Assembly (NCBI GenBank): GCA_964545475.1
Contig: CAZJGG010000078.1
Span: forward strand, 1-9,988
From: CAZJGG01 sp964545475
GTDB lineage: Bacteria > Bacillota > Clostridia > Lachnospirales > JAISER01
DNA length: 9,988 nucleotides
Direction of reading: 5' to 3'
Shown piece after piece: positions 5,604-9,988 of the stretch; within the stretch, counting starts at the first letter, position 1; every line of letters starts with the position of its first letter. The notes beneath the pieces are model-generated. The model searched no databases. It had not been told where the DNA came from and saw only the letters and a list, made by a program, of their open reading frames with translations. The position numbers and the translations under genes are program-made.

Positions 5604-6824
5604 ATGGACAGTATTATATTTAAAAACGGAATAGTAATAGACCCATTTAATGGAATTTGCAAAAAGCTTGATGTTTTTGTGGCTAACGGCATTATTGAAG
5701 ATGTTCGTGAAAGCATAATATGCGAGGGGGCTAAAATAATAGACGCCACAGGTATGTGGGTTGTTCCCGGGCTTATTGACATGCATGTGCATTTAAGAGA
5801 ACCGGGTTTTACGCAAAAAGAAACAATAGAAACCGGAACATACAGTGCGGCGGCAGGTGGCTTTACAACTATTTGTGCTATGCCAAACACAAACCCAGCT
5901 ACAGACAATGCTGAAACTGTAACTTTTGTTAAAGAAAAAGCTTTAAAAGAAGGGATTGTTAACGTTCTTCCCGTTGGTGCAATAACTGAAGAGCAAAAGG
6001 GAGAAATACTTACTGATTTTGTATCATTAAAAAATGCTGGCGTCTGCGCTTATTCGGAGGATGGTAAAACCGTTGAAAACTCCGAACTTATGAAGCAGGC
6101 GCTTATTAACGCAAAAGTGGCTTGCCTTCCTGTGCTTTCTCATTGTGAGGAAGAGGTTGAAATTATTGAAAGAGACATAAACCTTTGGAAACAAACCGGC
6201 GGAAGATTGCATATTTGCCACGTCAGCACAAAAAAAGGGGTTGAGTTAATAACAAAAGAAAAAAACGAATTTTTAACTGCTGAAGCTTGCCCTCATCATT
6301 TTGCCCTTACAAAAAATTCTTTTGACGGCAAAGACACAAATTATAAAATGAGCCCTCCTTTAAGGGAACAGGAAGATTTAGAAGCAATTATATGGGCAAT
6401 TAAAAATAATATTATTGAAGTTATTGCCACAGATCATGCCCCCCACACATATGAGGACAAAAATACCGAATATGAAAAAGCGGCAAACGGAATAATAGGG
6501 TTAGAAACGGCTGTTCCTATAGCAATAACAGAACTTGTTAGAAAAAATGTTTTAACACCTTACAGCCTTATTGAAAAATTAACTAAAGCTCCTGCTGAAA
6601 TTTTGCGTATAAATAAAGGGCATTTGTCTAAAGGGGCTTGCGCTGATATAACCGTAATTGACCCGGAGGAACAGTATGTTATTGACGTTGATTCCTTTAA
6701 GTCAAAAAGCAGAAATTGCCCTTTTGGTGGAAGAAAAGTTTACGGCAGAGTGAAATACACTGTAGTTTCTGGGAGGATTGTTTATGATAACAGATACATT
6801 AATAGACAAAATTTTAGAGCTTAA
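5604..6824 (+). CDS. pyrC: Dihydroorotase (class I)
   Basis: A 406-residue zinc amidohydrolase that reversibly cyclises carbamoyl-aspartate to dihydroorotate in de novo pyrimidine synthesis (cytoplasm). The metal site is complete: DMHVH (H61, H63), YSEDG (D153, at the bridging position taken by carboxy-Lys in other classes), LSHCEE (H180), CPHH (H231/H232) and ATDHAPH (D277). REPGFT (65-70) and AMPNTNP (92-98) are class I signatures. Length is a little under the usual 420-430. The start is supported by the family N-terminus, but the ribosome binding site is weak: only GAAAG/AGAAAAG lies upstream, and a three-codon frame (ATG TTT TGA, 5595-5603) directly abuts the start codon. The last 14 residues overlap pyrF by 41 bases. 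It is the first gene of the operon. Confidence 0.96.
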   Translation: MDSIIFKNGIVIDPFNGICKKLDVFVANGIIEDVRESIICEGAKIIDATGMWVVPGLIDMHVHLREPGFTQKETIETGTYSAAAGGFTTICAMPNTNPATDNAETVTFVKEKALKEGIVNVLPVGAITEEQKGEILTDFVSLKNAGVCAYSEDGKTVENSELMKQALINAKVACLPVLSHCEEEVEIIERDINLWKQTGGRLHICHVSTKKGVELITKEKNEFLTAEACPHHFALTKNSFDGKDTNYKMSPPLREQEDLEAIIWAIKNNIIEVIATDHAPHTYEDKNTEYEKAANGIIGLETAVPIAITELVRKNVLTPYSLIEKLTKAPAEILRINKGHLSKGACADITVIDPEEQYVIDVDSFKSKSRNCPFGGRKVYGRVKYTVVSGRIVYDNRYINRQNFRA

Positions 6825-7710
6825 TAACCCAACAGTTGCAGGGCTTGACCCTAATATGTCCTTCGTTCCGGCGTTTATTAAAAATGAGACCTTTGAAAAA
6901 TACGGGCAAACGCTGAAAGGCGCGGCAGAAGCTTTTTTAACCTTTAATAAAATGATTATTGACCAAATTTATGATATTGTGCCTTGTGTTAAGCCTCAGG
7001 TTGCTATGTATGAGCAATACGGCGCAGAGGGTATGCAAGCTTATATTGATACAATTGCTTACGCAAAGGAAAAAGGGCTTGTAGTAATTGGTGATATTAA
7101 GCGAGGAGATATTGCTTCAACAGCGGAGGCTTATTCAAACGGGCATATCGGCGAAGTTACTGTAGGAGAGGGTAGAATTTCTCCTTATAAAGAAGACTTT
7201 ATTACCATAAACCCCTATCTTGGTTTTGATTCTGTTGAGCCTTACATTTCTAACTGTGAGAGGTTTGAAAAAGGACTGTTTATTTTAGTAAAAACATCAA
7301 ACCCTAACAGCGGTGAAATCCAAGACCTTGTTTGCGGCGGCGAAAAAATTTATGAGCATGTGGGCAAACTAGTTTCAAAATGGGGAGAAGGGCTTATAGG
7401 CAAGCATGGCTACAGTGCTTTAGGCGCAGTTGTAGGGGCGACGCACCCTGGGGATGCGGAAGCCTTACGTAAACAAATGCCTCACACATTTTTCCTTGTG
7501 CCGGGATACGGCGCACAGGGGGGCACTGCCCAAGACTTGAAAGTATGCTTTACAAAAGGGCTTGGGGCAATTGTAAACAGTTCCCGAGGAATTATTGGGG
7601 CATACAAACTTGATAAATATAAACAAAATTTCAGCGAAAAGGAATTTGCACATGCCGCAAGGCAAGCTTGCCTTGATATGAAGCAGGATTTGCAAATTTG
7701 CATGGGGTAG
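6784..7710 (+). CDS. pyrF: Orotidine-5'-phosphate decarboxylase (long, type 2)
   Basis: A 308-residue enzyme that decarboxylates OMP to UMP, the last step of the pathway. It belongs to the longer subfamily 2 (about 270-310 residues; the common short form is about 230-240). The substrate-binding GLDPN lies at 20-24. The catalytic Asp-Lys-Asp cluster is in GDIKRGDIAST (D104, K106, D109). The phosphate-binding end of the barrel has VPGYGAQGGT near 240 and NSSRGII near 265. GGGAGG (6771-6776) seven bases before ATG 6784 fixes this start. A TTG two codons upstream is too close to the Shine-Dalgarno sequence. The gene begins inside the end of pyrC, so its ribosome binding site is in pyrC coding sequence and translation is probably coupled. 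The stop is followed two bases later by pyrK. Confidence 0.96.
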   Translation: MITDTLIDKILELNNPTVAGLDPNMSFVPAFIKNETFEKYGQTLKGAAEAFLTFNKMIIDQIYDIVPCVKPQVAMYEQYGAEGMQAYIDTIAYAKEKGLVVIGDIKRGDIASTAEAYSNGHIGEVTVGEGRISPYKEDFITINPYLGFDSVEPYISNCERFEKGLFILVKTSNPNSGEIQDLVCGGEKIYEHVGKLVSKWGEGLIGKHGYSALGAVVGATHPGDAEALRKQMPHTFFLVPGYGAQGGTAQDLKVCFTKGLGAIVNSSRGIIGAYKLDKYKQNFSEKEFAHAARQACLDMKQDLQICMG

Positions 7711-7712
7711 AT

Positions 7713-8501
7713 ATGAAAACAGTTATAAATTCTAAAATAATAAGTAACGTGCAAATTGCGCCGGATATTTTTTCCATGCGGCTTTATGCGCCGGAAATTG
7801 TGGCAAATGCCATACCGGGGCAGTTTGTGCAGTTATATATTAACGACGGGGCAATGCTTTTGCCACGCCCAATAAGCATTTGCGACTGCGAAGAGCATAT
7901 TGGCGTTTTACGGATTGTGTATCAGGTTGTAGGCAAAGGGACGGATTGGCTCTCTAAGCTTAATAAAAACGACATGGTTAAAATAATGGGTCCTTTAGGC
8001 AACGGCTTTACTATAGATGAAAGCAAAGAAAAGCTTGTTGTTGGCGGTGGAATTGGGCTTCCCCCTCTTTTGTACTTATGCCGGAAGATATTAAAGGATA
8101 CGCCGGATTGCAAAATAAACGTTTTTGCAGGGTTTCGCTCTAATCCAATATTAATTGATGAGTTTAAGGCATTGTGCGTTGGCATTAACGTTGCCACTGA
8201 TGATGGTTCTTATGGATTTAAAGGCAATGTTGTAAAGCTCTTGGAAAAAAAGGATGCTTCTGCCAAGCAAATGTTATGCTGCGGCCCTTATATAATGCTT
8301 AAAAACGCTTATATATTTGCAGAAAATAAAAATATTTCTTGCCAAGTTTCTATGGAGGAAAAAATGGCGTGCGGCGTTGGAGCGTGCCTTGGTTGCGTTG
8401 TAAAATTGGCAGACGGTACAAGCCCTGACGGCTTTGTACATAAACGTGTATGCCATGACGGCCCTGTTTTCAACGGAAGCGAGGTGTTATGGAATGAGTA
8501 A
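7713..8501 (+). CDS. pyrK: Dihydroorotate dehydrogenase B, electron-transfer subunit
   Basis: A 262-residue FAD and [2Fe-2S] subunit that passes electrons from PyrD to NAD+, making the complex an NAD-linked type 1B dihydroorotate dehydrogenase. The FAD-binding motif LPRPISI is at 50-56 in the ferredoxin-reductase-like N-terminal barrel. VVGGGIGLPPL (109-119) and CGPYIML (190-196) form the nucleotide-binding half. The iron-sulfur ligands are C220, C225, C228 and C247, in ACGVGACLGC and VCHDGPVF. All four Cys are present. ATG 7713 is preferred (GGGG at 7704-7707, five bases upstream); a TTG at 7698 lies inside pyrF and lacks a site. The 3' end overlaps pyrD by eight bases, fitting equimolar production of the two partner subunits. 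Confidence 0.96.
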   Translation: MKTVINSKIISNVQIAPDIFSMRLYAPEIVANAIPGQFVQLYINDGAMLLPRPISICDCEEHIGVLRIVYQVVGKGTDWLSKLNKNDMVKIMGPLGNGFTIDESKEKLVVGGGIGLPPLLYLCRKILKDTPDCKINVFAGFRSNPILIDEFKALCVGINVATDDGSYGFKGNVVKLLEKKDASAKQMLCCGPYIMLKNAYIFAENKNISCQVSMEEKMACGVGACLGCVVKLADGTSPDGFVHKRVCHDGPVFNGSEVLWNE

Positions 8502-9399
8502 AACAGAAGTTATAATCGCCGGAGTTAAATTTAAAAATCCTGTAATAACCGCTTCCGGTACTTTTGGATATGGAAAAGAATATTCAGAATTTATAGATTT
8601 GTCAAAGCTTGGTGGAGTTACTACAAAAGGAGTTTCTAATGTTCCATGGCATGGAAACGATACGCCAAGAATCGCCGAAACACATGGAGGCATGTTAAAT
8701 TCCATAGGGCTGCAAAACAACGGCGTAAAGGAATTTATTGAAACAGCTATACCGTTTTTAAGAAAATATAAAACAAACATTATTGTAAATATTTGCGGTC
8801 ATACAACGGAGGAGTACGTTGAAGTGGCGAAGGCCTTAAGCACAGAGGACGTTGATATGCTGGAGCTTAACATATCCTGCCCAAACGTAAGCCAGGGGGG
8901 CATTGCTTTTGGTCAGGACGAAAGGCTTATTCACGAGGTTGTATCCGAGGTTAAAAAAGCCAGCAAACATCCATTGATTGTAAAATTAAGTCCAAATGTT
9001 ACAGACATAGGGTCTGTTGCCAAATGCGCCGAAAACGCCGGGGCAGATGTTATTTCCCTTATAAATACATTAATAGGCATGAAAATAGATATAAAAACCA
9101 GAAAACCAATGCTTAAAAATAAAATCGGCGGTCTCTCCGGTCCATGTATAAAGCCGATTGCCGTTAGAATGGTTTATCAAGCGGCAAAAGCTGTAAACAT
9201 ACCTGTTATTGGCATGGGAGGTATTATGAATACCGAGGACGCATTGGAATTTTTAATGGCAGGTGCAACATGCGTTGCCGTGGGCACGGCAAACTTTACT
9301 AACCCCTACGCAACTGTTGAAATTATTGACGGCATTAACAAATTTATGAATGACAACAAAATTAAAGATATAAATGAAATAATAAAAATTATTGATTGA
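8494..9399 (+). CDS. pyrD: Dihydroorotate dehydrogenase B, catalytic subunit
   Basis: A 301-residue FMN enzyme that oxidises dihydroorotate to orotate and, with PyrK, reduces NAD+. The catalytic base is C129 in ELNISCPNV; Cys, not Ser, marks class 1 enzymes. FMN and substrate contacts visible are ASGTFGYG (20-27), TTKGVS with K45, NSIGLQN (69-75), IVKLSPN with K164, and the phosphate-binding VIGMGGI (238-244) with AGATCVAVGTA (256-266). Length matches the type 1B family. The start at 8494 follows GAGGTG by seven bases. A longer open frame extends 20 codons upstream, but it lies in pyrK in another frame and has no matching family sequence. The eight-base overlap with pyrK supports translational coupling. 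Confidence 0.97.
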   Translation: MSKTEVIIAGVKFKNPVITASGTFGYGKEYSEFIDLSKLGGVTTKGVSNVPWHGNDTPRIAETHGGMLNSIGLQNNGVKEFIETAIPFLRKYKTNIIVNICGHTTEEYVEVAKALSTEDVDMLELNISCPNVSQGGIAFGQDERLIHEVVSEVKKASKHPLIVKLSPNVTDIGSVAKCAENAGADVISLINTLIGMKIDIKTRKPMLKNKIGGLSGPCIKPIAVRMVYQAAKAVNIPVIGMGGIMNTEDALEFLMAGATCVAVGTANFTNPYATVEIIDGINKFMNDNKIKDINEIIKIID

Positions 9400-9409
9400 G
9401 GTGTTTTAA

Positions 9410-9988
9410 ATGGACAAGCAAAGAGCAGAACAAATTTTAACAGAATCTGAAGCGCTTTTAAACGGGCACTTTATTTTAACATCTGGCAAACACAGCGACA
9501 GATATATGCAATGCGCAAAAGTACTGCAATACCCTAAATTTGCAAGTGAGCTTGCAAAAAGCCTTGTAGACGAATTTAAAAACGACGGTATAGAAGTAGT
9601 TATTGCGCCGGCAACTGGTGGCATAATAATTTCATATGAAATAGCTTCTCAGCTTGGCTGCAAAAACTTATTTGCAGAGAGAGAAGACGGCAAAATGACT
9701 TTGCGCCGGGGTTTTGAAATTAAAAAAGGGGCAAAGGTTTTAGTAACGGAGGACGTTGTTACAACAGGCGGAACAGTTTTTGAAGTAATAGACCTTGTTA
9801 AAGAAGCAGGTGGCGAAGTTGCCGGGGTTGCAGTTTTTGTGGATAGAAGTTTGGGCAAAGTTGATTTCGGCGTAAAAACCCGTTCTGCATATCAAGCGGA
9901 AATTACAGCTTATGAGCCTGGGGAATGCCCTCTTTGCAAAGAAGGCAAAACAGAAGCGGTTAAACCCGGAAGCAGAAGTCTTAAATAA
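9410..9988 (+). CDS. pyrE: Orotate phosphoribosyltransferase
   Basis: A 192-residue type I phosphoribosyltransferase that joins orotate to PRPP to give OMP, the substrate of PyrF. TSGKHSDRYMQC (24-35) is the orotate/PRPP-binding N-terminal loop, PATGGI (67-72) precedes the core helix, FAEREDGKMTLRR (88-100) is the flexible catalytic loop, and VLVTEDVVTTGGT (110-122) is the PRPP signature with E114 and D115. A C-terminal CPLC pair (C173, C176) is typical of the Thermus/clostridial-type subfamily and may bind a metal. GAGGTG six bases upstream fixes the start, 10 bases after pyrD. The stop codon TAA occupies the final three bases of the window, so the gene is complete but anything downstream, including the operon end, is not visible. 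Confidence 0.96.
   Translation: MDKQRAEQILTESEALLNGHFILTSGKHSDRYMQCAKVLQYPKFASELAKSLVDEFKNDGIEVVIAPATGGIIISYEIASQLGCKNLFAEREDGKMTLRRGFEIKKGAKVLVTEDVVTTGGTVFEVIDLVKEAGGEVAGVAVFVDRSLGKVDFGVKTRSAYQAEITAYEPGECPLCKEGKTEAVKPGSRSLK

Noticed and set aside
5507..5908. Minus-strand open frame of 133 codons over the pyrC start
   Set aside because: It overlaps the pyrC promoter and coding region, lacks a start site, and has no family resemblance.

Overview
The window is low-GC, AT-rich DNA with strong GGAGG-type ribosome binding sites. It carries a clostridial-type pyrimidine gene set: class I dihydroorotase, long-form OMP decarboxylase, the PyrK/PyrD type 1B dihydroorotate dehydrogenase pair, and an OPRT with a C-terminal Cys pair. 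Together these point to an anaerobic member of the Clostridia (Firmicutes), possibly Lachnospirales-like. The genus cannot be fixed from this sequence alone. No rRNA, tRNA, CRISPR array, transposase or phage gene is visible.

Layout. Bases 1-602 hold no convincing gene. They contain a consensus-like promoter (32-60), two copies of one MITE-like repeat in opposite orientation (a decayed copy at about 91-205, and a complete copy at 328-516 with terminal inverted repeats of about 45 bp and a long internal RNA-type hairpin), and then the promoter (529-557) of a large chemoreceptor gene. The chemoreceptor (603-3212, +) has an extracytoplasmic Cache-like sensor, a chain of about six HAMP-like units at a very regular spacing of about 45 residues, and a normal MCP signalling domain. 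A perfect 23-bp bidirectional terminator separates it from the convergent minus-strand genes. Those are a membrane-anchored metallo-beta-lactamase-fold protein (3312-4040), a bactofilin-like polymer-forming protein (4145-4744) and a GNAT acetyltransferase (4910-5461).

Divergent from the acetyltransferase is a tightly packed operon, pyrC-pyrF-pyrK-pyrD-pyrE (5604-9988, +). pyrE ends on the last base of the window. The operon encodes de novo UMP synthesis from carbamoyl-aspartate onward: PyrC makes dihydroorotate; PyrD with PyrK oxidises it to orotate using NAD+; PyrE adds phosphoribosyl to give OMP; PyrF decarboxylates OMP to UMP. The carbamoyl-phosphate synthetase genes and pyrB are not between or upstream of these genes, and there is no room for a PyrR-type attenuator in the short leader.

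For five of the nine genes the longest open frame is not the best start. Ribosome binding site position supports shorter starts for the bactofilin, GNAT, pyrF, pyrK and pyrD genes, and probably for the chemoreceptor too. Most of the window is ordinary chromosomal core. The parts most worth a second look are the paired repeat elements with their wobble-only hairpin and the poly-HAMP chain of the chemoreceptor.
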